A DNA stretch of 64,000 nt from positions 1,426,001 to 1,490,000 of the forward strand of contig CP121336.1 of the NCBI GenBank assembly GCA_043553855.1. The letters run 5' to 3'. Source of the DNA: JAUIAS01 sp030425395 (GTDB lineage Bacteria; Pseudomonadota; Alphaproteobacteria; Rhodobacterales; Rhodobacteraceae). Below, piece by piece: positions 8,893 to 17,430 of the stretch; positions within the stretch are counted from its first letter, which is position 1; every line of letters begins with the position of its first letter. Both the position numbers and the translations under genes were made by a program. The notes beneath the pieces were generated by a model that saw only the letters and a list, made by a program, of their open reading frames with translations, was not told where the DNA came from and did not search any database.

Positions 8893-9074
8893 GTCCTCGC
8901 CTCCTCGGTCTGGGCGGGTTTGTCTTCATGTCTGAAGGGAATATTCGCGGTATCGCGATGTTCCTTACTGCTGCCGGGGCGCATCACCCAAAAGACGATG
9001 CCCACGAAGAAGGTGAAGAGGAACAGAAGCATCCAGCTGTCTGCGAACTCTCTCAGAAGTGAGTAAGTTTCCAT
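8889..9074 (-). CDS. ccoQ: cbb3-type oxidase subunit CcoQ
   Basis: This small, 61-residue protein (METYSLLREFADSW...) has a single membrane segment (about 15-35) followed by VMRPGSSKEH. CcoQ helps stabilise the cbb3 complex. I chose ATG 9074, which follows a purine-rich AAGGAGGC-like site, over upstream in-frame codons. It lies 10 bp after ccoO and overlaps ccoP by 4 bases, matching the standard ccoNOQP order. Confidence 0.95.
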   Translation of the reverse strand: METYSLLREFADSWMLLFLFTFFVGIVFWVMRPGSSKEHRDTANIPFRHEDKPAQTEEART

Positions 9075-9084
9075 TGGTGCCTCC

Positions 9085-9810
9085 TTAGCGGCTCGCGAGC
9101 GGGGTGAAGGTCGAGAAATCGACCAAAGTACCCAGCATCTGAAGATACGCAATCAGGGCGTCGGCCTCGGATATCCCGGGCTGGCCGTCAAAATTGCGAA
9201 CCTGTGCGCCCGGATACCGTCCAAGCAGACCGTCATAATCGCCGAAGGGGTCGATCTGGACGTTGAAGTCCGCAGCGGCGTTTTCCAGCATGTCGTCGGT
9301 GTAGGGAACCCCCACCATGGCATGCGTCGCCATCAGATCCGCGATGTATTTCGGCTCGATCATCCGGTTTTCGAGGAACCCGTATTTGGGCATCACCGAT
9401 TCCGGCACAACGCTTTGCGGGTCACGCAGGTGATCGACGTGCCATTCGTCCGAGTAGCGCCCACCGACACGGGCCAGATCAGGCCCGGTCCGCTTGGACC
9501 CCCATTGGAACGGGTGATCATACATCGATTCCGCCGCAAGGCTGTAATGGCCATAGCGTTCGACCTCATCACGCATCGGGCGGATCATCTGGCTGTGACA
9601 GACGTAGCACCCCTCGCGGATGTAGATTTCGCGCCCGGTCAATTCGAGGGGGGAGTAGGGGCGCATGCCCTCTACTTCCTCAATCGTATTTTCCAGCCAG
9701 AACAGCGGTGCGATTTGCACGATGCCGCCAATCGTCACAACCAGAAAGCTGAATACCAGCAGAAGGGTCGCGTTGGTCTCAAGGATCTTGTGTTTGTCCA
9801 AAAGTGCCAT
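9085..9810 (-). CDS. ccoO: cbb3-type cytochrome c oxidase subunit II, CcoO (monohaem)
   Basis: The 241-residue monohaem subunit has one N-terminal membrane helix (about 12-35) and a haem c site CYVCH (C68-H72). YHL-type conserved segments follow, such as QMIRPMRDEVERYGHYS and KRTGPDLARVGGRYSDEWH. It receives electrons from CcoP and passes them to CcoN. It lies 16 bp downstream of ccoN in the operon. Confidence 0.97.
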   Translation of the reverse strand: MALLDKHKILETNATLLLVFSFLVVTIGGIVQIAPLFWLENTIEEVEGMRPYSPLELTGREIYIREGCYVCHSQMIRPMRDEVERYGHYSLAAESMYDHPFQWGSKRTGPDLARVGGRYSDEWHVDHLRDPQSVVPESVMPKYGFLENRMIEPKYIADLMATHAMVGVPYTDDMLENAAADFNVQIDPFGDYDGLLGRYPGAQVRNFDGQPGISEADALIAYLQMLGTLVDFSTFTPLASR

Positions 9811-9826
9811 TTGTCTCGGCCCTCCT

Positions 9827-11434
9827 TTATTCGGCCGGGACGGCTGTGGCGAGGCTCTTTTCCTTGGCAGGAGCAGCCTTCACAGTCATCCAGAGGTTGT
9901 AGCACATGATCAGCGCACCGACGAGGAACATGACCCCACCAAGACCACGGACCACATACATCGGGAACTTCGCGCTTACCGTGTCGGCAAAGCTGTTCAC
10001 GAGGAACCCATTGGCATCAACTTCGCGCCACATCAGGCCTTCCATGATACCGGTCACCCACATCGAAGCGGCGTAGAGAACGATGCCGATCGTCGCGAGC
10101 CAGAAGTGCCAGCTCACCAGGCTGAGCGAATAAAGACGCTCACGTTTCCACAGGACAGGCACAAGGAAGTAAAGCGCGCCGAATGTGATCATGCCATTCC
10201 AGCCAAGTGCGCCAGAGTGAACGTGACCGATGGTCCAGTCAGTGTAGTGCGACAAGGAGTTGACCGCACGGATCGACATCATCGGGCCTTCGAAGGTCGA
10301 CATGCCGTAGAAGCCAACCGAGATCACCAGCATCCGCAGAACCGGGTCCGTGCGCAGCTTGTCCCAGGCACCCGAAAGCGTCATCAGACCGTTGATCATA
10401 CCACCCCAGGACGGCATCCACAGAACCACCGAGAACACCATACCGAGCGTCGATGCCCAGTCAGGCAACGCTGTATAGTGAAGGTGGTGCGGACCGGCCC
10501 AGATATAAATGAAGATCAGCGCCCAGAAGTGGATGATCGACAGTTTGTAGGAATACACCGGGCGACCGGCCTGCTTTGGGATGAAGTAGTACATCATGCC
10601 AAGGAAGCCCGCCGTCAGGAAGAAACCCACCGCGTTGTGGCCATACCACCATTGCGTCATGGCATCCTGAACACCCGCGAACACCTGCACCGAACGCGAC
10701 CCCCAGATGGAAACCGGGATCGACAGGTTGTTGACCACGTGAAGCATGGCAACCGTTACGATGAACGACAGATAGAACCAGTTCGCCACATAAATGTGGG
10801 GCTCTTTCCGTTTGATGATCGTGCCGAGGAAAACCGCCAGATAAGCCACCCAGACAATCGTCAACCAAAGGTCAACGTGCCATTCGGGTTCTGCGTATTC
10901 CTTGGACTGCGTGGATCCCAGAAGATAGCCCGTCGCCGCCAGAACGATAAAGAGCTGATACCCCCAGAAAACGAACCATCCCAGATTGCCGCCCCAAAGC
11001 CGCGCCGCGCTGGTCCGCTGGACGACGTAGAACGACGTGGCGATCAACGCGTTGCCGCCAAACGCAAAAATCACCGCACTTGTGTGCAGTGGGCGAAGGC
11101 GTCCAAAGTTACCGAACCCTTGTAGGAATTCAAAGTTCAGCTGGGGAAAGGCCAACTGGAAGGCAATGAAGGTGCCGACCAGAAATCCGACCACCCCCCA
11201 AAATGCCGTTGCGATAACGCCGGCGCGCACGACGCCGTCGTTGTAATGGAGAGCCGCATCCGAAGCGGGCACGGGCTCATCCGTTTTGCGAACTGTCCAC
11301 AGGAACATCCCGCCAGCCACCAGCATGACGATAATCGCATGCACCTGATAGGCTAGATCGCGCGCAAAATTGACCGCCATCATCGCAAAAAGCGTGACGA
11401 GGCCAAGCGCGATCAGCTTGATATAATTCATCAT
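9827..11434 (-). CDS. ccoN: cbb3-type cytochrome c oxidase catalytic subunit I, CcoN
   Basis: CcoN is the haem b/haem b3-CuB catalytic subunit of the high-affinity oxidase, with about 12 membrane helices. Conserved histidine segments are visible: LHTSAVIFAFGGN (haem b), QWWYGHNAVGFF (CuB ligand and cross-linked Tyr/His region), GPHHLHYT (CuB ligands) and IGHVHSGALGWNG. From ATG 11434 the protein has 535 residues. That start follows AAGGGACG at good spacing, whereas ATG 11458 would place this site inside the gene. Its upstream region carries two FNR-type boxes shared with the divergent stress gene. Confidence 0.97.
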   Translation of the reverse strand: MMNYIKLIALGLVTLFAMMAVNFARDLAYQVHAIIVMLVAGGMFLWTVRKTDEPVPASDAALHYNDGVVRAGVIATAFWGVVGFLVGTFIAFQLAFPQLNFEFLQGFGNFGRLRPLHTSAVIFAFGGNALIATSFYVVQRTSAARLWGGNLGWFVFWGYQLFIVLAATGYLLGSTQSKEYAEPEWHVDLWLTIVWVAYLAVFLGTIIKRKEPHIYVANWFYLSFIVTVAMLHVVNNLSIPVSIWGSRSVQVFAGVQDAMTQWWYGHNAVGFFLTAGFLGMMYYFIPKQAGRPVYSYKLSIIHFWALIFIYIWAGPHHLHYTALPDWASTLGMVFSVVLWMPSWGGMINGLMTLSGAWDKLRTDPVLRMLVISVGFYGMSTFEGPMMSIRAVNSLSHYTDWTIGHVHSGALGWNGMITFGALYFLVPVLWKRERLYSLSLVSWHFWLATIGIVLYAASMWVTGIMEGLMWREVDANGFLVNSFADTVSAKFPMYVVRGLGGVMFLVGALIMCYNLWMTVKAAPAKEKSLATAVPAE

Positions 11435-11527
11435 TTTTCGTCCCTTCGTCGTGTCCATCGCGATTCGGTTGCCGCGGCAGACGTATTTAGACTGATCGCT
11501 TGATGCAGAATGCGCCCGCGCAATACC

Positions 11528-11541
11528 TTGATCTGCATCAA
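11528..11541. promoter_or_regulatory. FNR/FnrL box 1 between ccoN and the universal stress gene
   Basis: TTGATCTGCATCAA matches the FNR consensus TTGAT-N4-ATCAA exactly. It sits almost midway in the 201-bp divergent region, about 100 bp from each start codon, and is the likely activator site for ccoNOQP. Confidence 0.85.
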
Positions 11542-11559
11542 TGGTTCGTGTCGCAGAGG

Positions 11560-11573
11560 TTGACCGTGATCAA
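11560..11573. promoter_or_regulatory. FNR/FnrL-type box 2, closer to the universal stress gene
   Basis: TTGACCGTGATCAA differs from the FNR consensus by one base. It is centred 32 bp (about three helical turns) from box 1 and about 70 bp upstream of the stress-protein ATG. It probably drives that gene, or acts jointly with box 1. Confidence 0.68.
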
Positions 11574-11635
11574 AGCGCGGCACAAAAAAATCTTTGAGGA
11601 TGACGCCATACAAATCTTGAGTTTGGAGATGACGG

Positions 11636-12475
11636 ATGGCTTACAAATCACTGCTGACAGTGCTGACGGATAAGGACCTGGTCGGAACGGCGCTGGATCA
11701 TCTGGTGGCATTGACCGAAAAACAGGACGGACACGCCGAGGCACTGTGTCTTGGGGTCGATCGGTCACAAACCGGATATTACTATGCCGGGGCGAACGCG
11801 ATGATCCTTCAGGAAACGATCACCCGTGCCCAATCCGAAGCAAAAGAGCTTTTGCAAATCGTCGAATCCACATTGGGCAAGACCGATCTGCGTTGGTCCG
11901 CCGAGGAGGGCGTGGTGCAACTGCCCGATATCGGGCGTCATGTTGCCTATGTCGCGCGCTTTGCCGATCTGGTCGTCCTGCCCCAGCCCTATGGCCCGGA
12001 TCGCGGCGCGGAACTGGAACCGGTTGTCGAGGCCGCCTTGTTCGAAGGCCGCGCGCCAGTTTTGATAGTGCCGGAACAGGCCACCCCAGTGCCTGCCCCG
12101 GAACGCATCGTTGTTGCATGGAACGAAAGCCGCGAAGCGCTTGCTGCCATCCGCGCGGCGATGCCCTTTCTGGTCGCGGCCAAATCAGTGCGCATCTGCG
12201 TGATCGACCCGCCGGAGCACGGGCCGGAACGCTCAGATCCCGGCGGAATGCTTAGCCAGATGCTTGCCCGTCAAGGGGTCAACTGCGAGATTGACGTCCT
12301 GTCCAAGACCTTGCCGCGGGTTTCGGATGTGCTCTTGCGGCATGTGACCGACACAGATGCGCAAATGTTGGTGATGGGGGCATATGGGCATTCGCGGTTC
12401 CGCGAGGCCATCCTTGGCGGAGCCACGCGCAACATGCTGGAACAGGCTCCCGTGCAGGTTTTGATGGCACACTGA
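11636..12475 (+). CDS. Universal stress protein, tandem UspA domains
   Basis: The 279-residue cytosolic protein is built of two Usp domains (about 1-145 and 155-279). The second ends with the ATP-binding type motif VMGAYGHSRFREAILGGATRN, cited here as GAYGHSR...GGATRN (G-2x-G-9x-G-S/T). The first domain ends PVLIVPE. Usp genes next to FNR-controlled cytochrome loci are common in this order and are thought to support survival under low oxygen or low energy. It is divergent from ccoN with FNR box 2 upstream, and convergent with fnrL. Confidence 0.88.
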   Translation: MAYKSLLTVLTDKDLVGTALDHLVALTEKQDGHAEALCLGVDRSQTGYYYAGANAMILQETITRAQSEAKELLQIVESTLGKTDLRWSAEEGVVQLPDIGRHVAYVARFADLVVLPQPYGPDRGAELEPVVEAALFEGRAPVLIVPEQATPVPAPERIVVAWNESREALAAIRAAMPFLVAAKSVRICVIDPPEHGPERSDPGGMLSQMLARQGVNCEIDVLSKTLPRVSDVLLRHVTDTDAQMLVMGAYGHSRFREAILGGATRNMLEQAPVQVLMAH

Positions 12476-12490
12476 AGAACAGGAACAAGA

Positions 12491-12518
12491 AAGGCGCATC
12501 CCTTTCCGGGTGCGCCTT
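12491..12518 (-). terminator. Rho-independent terminator of fnrL (convergent with stress gene)
   Basis: An 11-bp stem (AAGGCGCA-CCC with one bulged T) surrounds a short loop. On the minus strand it is followed by TTTCTTGTT, so it fits fnrL best. It may also stop the stress-gene transcript from the other side. Confidence 0.7.
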
Positions 12519-12557
12519 CAATGCCTCAAAGGGGTGGCACGATTGGGTCCGGGTCAA

Positions 12558-13301
12558 TCAGACGAGGAATCCACCGTCGCTATCGTCGCCTGCCTCTTCG
12601 ATCAGTCGGCGAACGCTTGGCACGGTAACGTGACGCTTGCCTTCCAGGTGGATGACACCATCCCGTTTCAGGGCTGAAATCTGACGGCTGACCGTCTCCA
12701 GCGTCAGGCCCAGATAATCGGCCATTGCCTCCCGTGTGAGGGGAAGATCAAACACGACCTCGCCTGATTCAGCCGTCGCATTCAGCGTTGCGTCCCGGCG
12801 TGCGATGATTGAAAGAAGGGATGCAATCTTTTCGCGGGCCGTCTTGCGGCCCAGCACCAGCATCCATTCCCGGGCTGCATCCAATTCGTCCAACGTCATC
12901 TCAAGCAGGCGGTGCGCGATGTGCGGCGTGCGTTCCATCAAGCTTTCAAAAGGTTTCTTTCGGAAACAGCACATCACGATATCGGTTGTCGCGACGACGT
13001 CATAGGCCGCACCTTCGCGGCCCGGACGGCCCACGAAATCCGACGGCAACAACAGACCTACCATTTGCGTGCGCCCATCTTCCATCGTCTGGGTCAATGA
13101 CGCGATGCCGGAAACAACAGAGCCTACGAAATCCATCTTGTCGCCAGCCCAGACGACAGTCTGGCCCGCCTCGAAGCTGCGGTAATACTTGATCTGTTCC
13201 AGCCGTTCGAGTTCATCCGACTCGCAGCGGGCACAAACCGCACGGTGACGGATCGGGCAATCCGAACAATCTTGCATGAGCGTGGGTGCGGTTGCTTGCA
13301 T
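12558..13301 (-). CDS. fnrL: Oxygen-sensing transcriptional regulator FnrL (Crp/FNR family)
   Basis: The 247-residue regulator has the N-terminal FNR cysteines C12, C15, C23 and C26 (DCSDCPIRHRAVCARC) and a central C111/C112, enough for an oxygen-labile [4Fe-4S] cluster. A cyclic-nucleotide-type sensory domain spans about 35-150. The C-terminal helix-turn-helix has recognition residues ETVSR, the E-S-R set that reads TTGAT half-sites. ATG 13301 gives the normal family length. It is divergent from hemN, with an FNR-type box between them, so autoregulation is likely. Confidence 0.95.
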   Translation of the reverse strand: MQATAPTLMQDCSDCPIRHRAVCARCESDELERLEQIKYYRSFEAGQTVVWAGDKMDFVGSVVSGIASLTQTMEDGRTQMVGLLLPSDFVGRPGREGAAYDVVATTDIVMCCFRKKPFESLMERTPHIAHRLLEMTLDELDAAREWMLVLGRKTAREKIASLLSIIARRDATLNATAESGEVVFDLPLTREAMADYLGLTLETVSRQISALKRDGVIHLEGKRHVTVPSVRRLIEEAGDDSDGGFLV

Positions 13302-13317
13302 TAATCGGCTCCAAACC

Positions 13318-13331
13318 TTGATCTGGGTCAA
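13318..13331. promoter_or_regulatory. FNR/FnrL-type box between fnrL and hemN
   Basis: TTGATCTGGGTCAA has one perfect half-site and one GTCAA half-site around a 4-base spacer. It lies only 16 bp from the fnrL ATG and 36 bp from the hemN ATG. It could activate hemN with a very short leader, or repress or autoregulate fnrL. Confidence 0.72.
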
Positions 13332-13367
13332 AGAAACGGTTTCGTTCCTGTGCCTAAGCCTACTCGC

Positions 13368-14723
13368 ATGGAAACAAAATCTCAATTGGCGAAACTCGGA
13401 CTGTTTGACGCGAAGGTTCCGCGATACACCAGCTATCCGACCGCACCGCACTTCAGCAATGACGTTGGATCAGCCCGTTTTGCCGAATGGATTGGAAAGA
13501 TTGAACCGGGTCGGCCGGTTTCGCTCTATGTTCACGTGCCGTTTTGCCGAAGGCTTTGCTGGTTTTGCGCCTGCCGAACCCAAGGCACCCAAAGCGACGC
13601 GCCGGTGCAGGCCTATCTCAGGACACTTCTGGACGAACTTGATCTGATCGCGGCTGCCCTGCCCGAGGGGGTCACGCTGTCCCGGCTGCATTGGGGAGGC
13701 GGCACGCCAACTTTGCTCGCTCCGGACATGATGACCAAGCTGGCGACTCGTATCCAAGAAATCACACCTTTCGCGGAGGGGGCCGAATTCTCGGTCGAGA
13801 TCGACCCGAACGAAATCGACGAAGCGCGGCTTGATGCGCTTGCCGCTGCGGGAATGAACCGGGCGTCGATCGGCATTCAGGACTTTGATGAACAAATCCA
13901 GAATACGATTGGCCGTATCCAAAGCTACGATGTGACCCGCGACGCCATTGAAATGATCCGGGCCCGCGGCATACAAAGCCTGAATGCGGATATCCTATAT
14001 GGCCTGCCACACCAGACGCGGGAACGCATGACGGAAAGTGTGCAAAAACTCCTGTCGCTCAATCCCGACCGGGTTGCGCTTTACGGTTACGCACATGTGC
14101 CCTGGATGGCGCGCCGTCAGGCACTGATCCCTTCTGACCACCTGCCCACGCCGGAAGAACGGCTGGGACTATATGAAACTGCACGGCGTCTGTTTCTGTG
14201 GGACGGATTCGAAGAAATCGGTATCGACCACTTTGCAGCCCCGTCGGATGGGTTGGCTATTGCCCTCAAAGAAGGGCGGCTGAGACGCAATTTTCAGGGC
14301 TACACCGATGATTCTTCCGACGTTCTGATCGGTGTCGGCGCGTCGGCAATCTCGAGGTTTCCGCAAGGCTACGCACAAAACGCCCCCGGTACATCCGCCC
14401 ATACGACAGCAATCCACGACGGCGCATTTTCGACTGCGCGCGGCCACGCCTTCAAGGACGAGGATATCGTGCGAGCACGCATGATCGAAGCATTGATGTG
14501 CGATTTCCGGATCAGTCGGCCCGAAATCCTGAACGACCATGACGTAACCGAAACCTGGCTGGATTCCCTGTTTGCGAATGTCGCAGAGCAGTTCCCCAAC
14601 ATGGTTGATGTGGGCGAAAACGGCCTGTTCATCCCCGCCAAGGCTCGTGCCCTGACGCGGATGATCGCCCGCGCCTTTGACGTCTATGACCTGAGCAAGA
14701 ACGGCCACAGTTCGGCCATCTGA
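13368..14723 (+). CDS. hemN: Oxygen-independent coproporphyrinogen III oxidase HemN
   Basis: This 451-residue radical SAM enzyme oxidatively decarboxylates coproporphyrinogen III to protoporphyrinogen IX without oxygen. The cluster motif is CRRLCWFCAC (C60, C64, C67 and the extra C69 typical of true HemN). GGGTPTLL and EIDPN follow, with a C-terminal HemN domain (about 360-440). ATG 13368 is used; an in-frame GTG at 13350 has no better support. It sits divergent to fnrL under an FNR-type box, linking haem supply to cbb3 production under low oxygen. Confidence 0.96.
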   Translation: METKSQLAKLGLFDAKVPRYTSYPTAPHFSNDVGSARFAEWIGKIEPGRPVSLYVHVPFCRRLCWFCACRTQGTQSDAPVQAYLRTLLDELDLIAAALPEGVTLSRLHWGGGTPTLLAPDMMTKLATRIQEITPFAEGAEFSVEIDPNEIDEARLDALAAAGMNRASIGIQDFDEQIQNTIGRIQSYDVTRDAIEMIRARGIQSLNADILYGLPHQTRERMTESVQKLLSLNPDRVALYGYAHVPWMARRQALIPSDHLPTPEERLGLYETARRLFLWDGFEEIGIDHFAAPSDGLAIALKEGRLRRNFQGYTDDSSDVLIGVGASAISRFPQGYAQNAPGTSAHTTAIHDGAFSTARGHAFKDEDIVRARMIEALMCDFRISRPEILNDHDVTETWLDSLFANVAEQFPNMVDVGENGLFIPAKARALTRMIARAFDVYDLSKNGHSSAI

Positions 14724-14746
14724 ACCCAGCCGATCCCGGTTTCAGT

Positions 14747-16327
14747 TCAGCCTGCGGCCATCAGCAAGCTGCGCGCGTAATCTGTCTGAGGGCGCAGAAA
14801 TACGTCCTCTGCCGCTCCCTGTTCGACGATGTCGCCCTGCTTCATCACCAGAACCCGGTGCGACATTGCCCGCACCACCTTGAGATCGTGGCTGATGAAC
14901 AGATAGGCCAACCCATACTTTTTTTGCAGATCGCGCAGCAATTCCACGATCTGAACCTGAACAGTCATATCGAGGGCAGACGTCGGTTCGTCCAGCACAA
15001 GAAGCCGGGGCCGCAAGACCATCGCGCGCGCAATTGCGATCCGCTGACGCTGGCCGCCCGAAAACTCATGTGGATAGCGATCCATGACCTCAGGGTCCAA
15101 CCCGGTCTCAATCATCACCTCGCGCACCAGCTCTCGCTTATCCCGCCCCGGATCGACTTTATGAATCGCCAAACCCTCTGAAATGATCTGCGCGCAGGTC
15201 ATACGTGGGCTAAGCGACCCAAACGGATCCTGAAAAACGATTTGCATGTCCTTTCTCAGGCGGCGTAATTCGCTTGTGCTCCACTTGCGGATATCCTGTC
15301 CCTGAAAGGTGATGCGCCCCTCTGACGAAAGAAGGCGCATGATCGCCAAGGCAAGCGTCGTCTTTCCCGATCCGCTTTCACCGACGATACCAAGGGTTTC
15401 GCCCGAACGAACCGTCAGGGTAGCGTCGTTGACAGCTTTTACATGGCCAACGGTGCGCCGCATGAACCCTTTTTGAATCGGGAACCAGACTTTGAGCTTT
15501 TCGGTCTCAACAAGAACAGGCGCGTCGCCCTCAACCGGATCAGGCGAGCCTGTCGCCGCCGCAGCCAGAAGCTTTTGCGTATAGGGATGCTGCGGGCTTT
15601 CAAAAATCGTTTCTGTTGAGCCGGTCTCGATGATCTCGCCGTTTTTCATAACACAAACACGATCCGCGATGCGGCGCACGATTCCCAAATCATGCGTGAT
15701 GAACAAAAGGCCCATGCCCTCGCTCGACTTCAATTCGGCCAGCAATTCGAGGATCTGCGCCTGAATTGTCACGTCAAGCGCAGTGGTCGGTTCGTCCGCG
15801 ATCAGGATGTCCGGTTTGTTCGCCAAGGCCATTGCAATCATCACGCGCTGCCTCTGGCCGCCCGACAACTGATGCGGATAGGCCCCCAAACGGCTTTCGG
15901 GATCACGGATGCCGACCTTGGTCAGCAACTCGACGATCTGCCCCCGCGCACCGTCACCCACGACGCCCTGATGAAGGGCAAGAGATTCACCCAATTGTTT
16001 TTCGATGGTGTGCAGTGGATTGAGTGACGTCATCGGTTCCTGAAAAATGAAACTGATGTCATTGCCGCGTACCCGGCGCAGATCGCGTTCCGATGCACCA
16101 ACCATTTCGCGGCCATCGTATCGCACTGAACCGCTGACCTGTGCGTTGTCACCCAGAAGCGATACGGTGGACAGGGCCGTTACCGATTTTCCCGAGCCGC
16201 TTTCGCCGACGAGGGCGACAGTCTCACCCCGATTCACCGCAAAACTGACCCCCCGCACCGCATCGGTTACGGTCTTGCCCTGCACAAAGCGCACATTCAG
16301 GTCGGAGACTTCGAGAAGCGCGGTCAT
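14747..16327 (-). CDS. yejF: Oligopeptide/microcin C-type ABC transporter ATPase (tandem domains), YejF-like
   Basis: Two ABC ATPase domains are fused in 526 residues. The first has Walker A GESGSGKS (41-48) and signature LSGGQRQRV; the second has GESGSGKTT and FSGGQRQRIAIA. Each has a downstream oligopeptide-transporter C-terminal extension. This energises peptide import by the permeases encoded immediately upstream. It overlaps yejE by 4 bases (ATGA) and converges on hemN. Confidence 0.92.
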   Translation of the reverse strand: MTALLEVSDLNVRFVQGKTVTDAVRGVSFAVNRGETVALVGESGSGKSVTALSTVSLLGDNAQVSGSVRYDGREMVGASERDLRRVRGNDISFIFQEPMTSLNPLHTIEKQLGESLALHQGVVGDGARGQIVELLTKVGIRDPESRLGAYPHQLSGGQRQRVMIAMALANKPDILIADEPTTALDVTIQAQILELLAELKSSEGMGLLFITHDLGIVRRIADRVCVMKNGEIIETGSTETIFESPQHPYTQKLLAAAATGSPDPVEGDAPVLVETEKLKVWFPIQKGFMRRTVGHVKAVNDATLTVRSGETLGIVGESGSGKTTLALAIMRLLSSEGRITFQGQDIRKWSTSELRRLRKDMQIVFQDPFGSLSPRMTCAQIISEGLAIHKVDPGRDKRELVREVMIETGLDPEVMDRYPHEFSGGQRQRIAIARAMVLRPRLLVLDEPTSALDMTVQVQIVELLRDLQKKYGLAYLFISHDLKVVRAMSHRVLVMKQGDIVEQGAAEDVFLRPQTDYARSLLMAAG

Positions 16328-17430
16328 GAGAACGTCTTTCGCGGGTCAAAGGCGTCACGCACACCTTCAAAGATGAACACCAACAGCGACAGCATCAGCG
16401 CGAAGGTAAAGAACGCCGTAAAGGCAAGCCAAGGTGCCTGAAGGTTCTCTTTGGCCTGCAAGGTCAACTCCCCAAGGGACGGTGCCGAAGACGGCAAGCC
16501 AAAGCCTAGGAAATCAAGGCTGGCCAATGTGCCAATGGTGCCTGTGACAATAAAGGGAAGCATGGTCAGCGTCGCAACCATCGCGTTGGGCAACATATGG
16601 CGGAACATGATCGTCAGATTGCCAACGCCCAGCGCTTTGGCCGCGCGGACATATTCCAGATTTCGCGCACGCAGGAATTCGGCCCGCACCACGCCGACAA
16701 GGGCCGTCCATGAAAACAGCACGAGCAGAAACACCAAAAGCCAGAACCCCCGCCCGAGGATCGCGAACATGATGATGATGATATAAAGCGATGGGGTTGA
16801 GGACCAGATTTCGATTATCCGTTGAAAGATCAGATCAAGCCATCCGCCAAAATACCCCTGCACCGCACCGGCGGCGATGCCGACGACGGTAGAAGCCGCC
16901 GTTACGATCAGCGTGAACAGTATGGACAATCGGAACCCGTGGATCACCCGCGCCAACACGTCACGCTTGGTATCGTCGGTGCCGAGCCAATTTTCCCCAT
17001 TGGGCGGGAGCGGGGCCGCACCGGGACGATCCACCGCCGTGTCAAAGGAATAGGGGATCAGCGGCCAAAGCATCCAGCCCTTCTGGATAGTTTCGCCGTC
17101 GATCACACCATCGGCGGCATCTTCGATATAGCCTTCGGGATCGTCAAAACACAGATCCAGGCCCCCCGTGGTGATCAGACAACGAACCTCGGGGTCGCGA
17201 TAAACTGCCTCCGTCTGAAAATCGCCGCCGAATTCGGTTTCGGGATAGAAATTCCAGATCGGCGTATAAATCCCGCCCCGGTACTGAACGATGATCGGTT
17301 TGTCATAGGCAAGAAATTCGGCAAACAGGCTAAGCCCGAACAGGATCGAAAAGATCCACAACGACCAGAACGCCCGGCGGTTGGCCTTGAAATTGTGCCA
17401 GCGGCGGCGGTTGAGTGGAGAGAGCGCCAT
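16324..17430 (-). CDS. yejE: ABC transporter permease, YejE-like
   Basis: The 368-residue inner-membrane permease of the DppC/OppC family has an N-terminal helix (about 20-40) and a long periplasmic insertion (about 45-150) typical of YejE. The BPD_transp_1 domain with an EAA-type loop (RAAKALGVGNLTIMFRHMLPN, quoted as AAKALGVG...RHMLPN) follows. It starts in a TAATG overlap with yejB and ends in an ATGA overlap with yejF. It is one half of the membrane channel. Confidence 0.92.
   Translation of the reverse strand: MALSPLNRRRWHNFKANRRAFWSLWIFSILFGLSLFAEFLAYDKPIIVQYRGGIYTPIWNFYPETEFGGDFQTEAVYRDPEVRCLITTGGLDLCFDDPEGYIEDAADGVIDGETIQKGWMLWPLIPYSFDTAVDRPGAAPLPPNGENWLGTDDTKRDVLARVIHGFRLSILFTLIVTAASTVVGIAAGAVQGYFGGWLDLIFQRIIEIWSSTPSLYIIIIMFAILGRGFWLLVFLLVLFSWTALVGVVRAEFLRARNLEYVRAAKALGVGNLTIMFRHMLPNAMVATLTMLPFIVTGTIGTLASLDFLGFGLPSSAPSLGELTLQAKENLQAPWLAFTAFFTFALMLSLLVFIFEGVRDAFDPRKTFS

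Noticed and set aside
9665..11125. Plus-strand open frame opposite ccoN
   Set aside because: The opposite strand encodes an unmistakable CcoN with all metal ligands, and the mirror frame has no family features.
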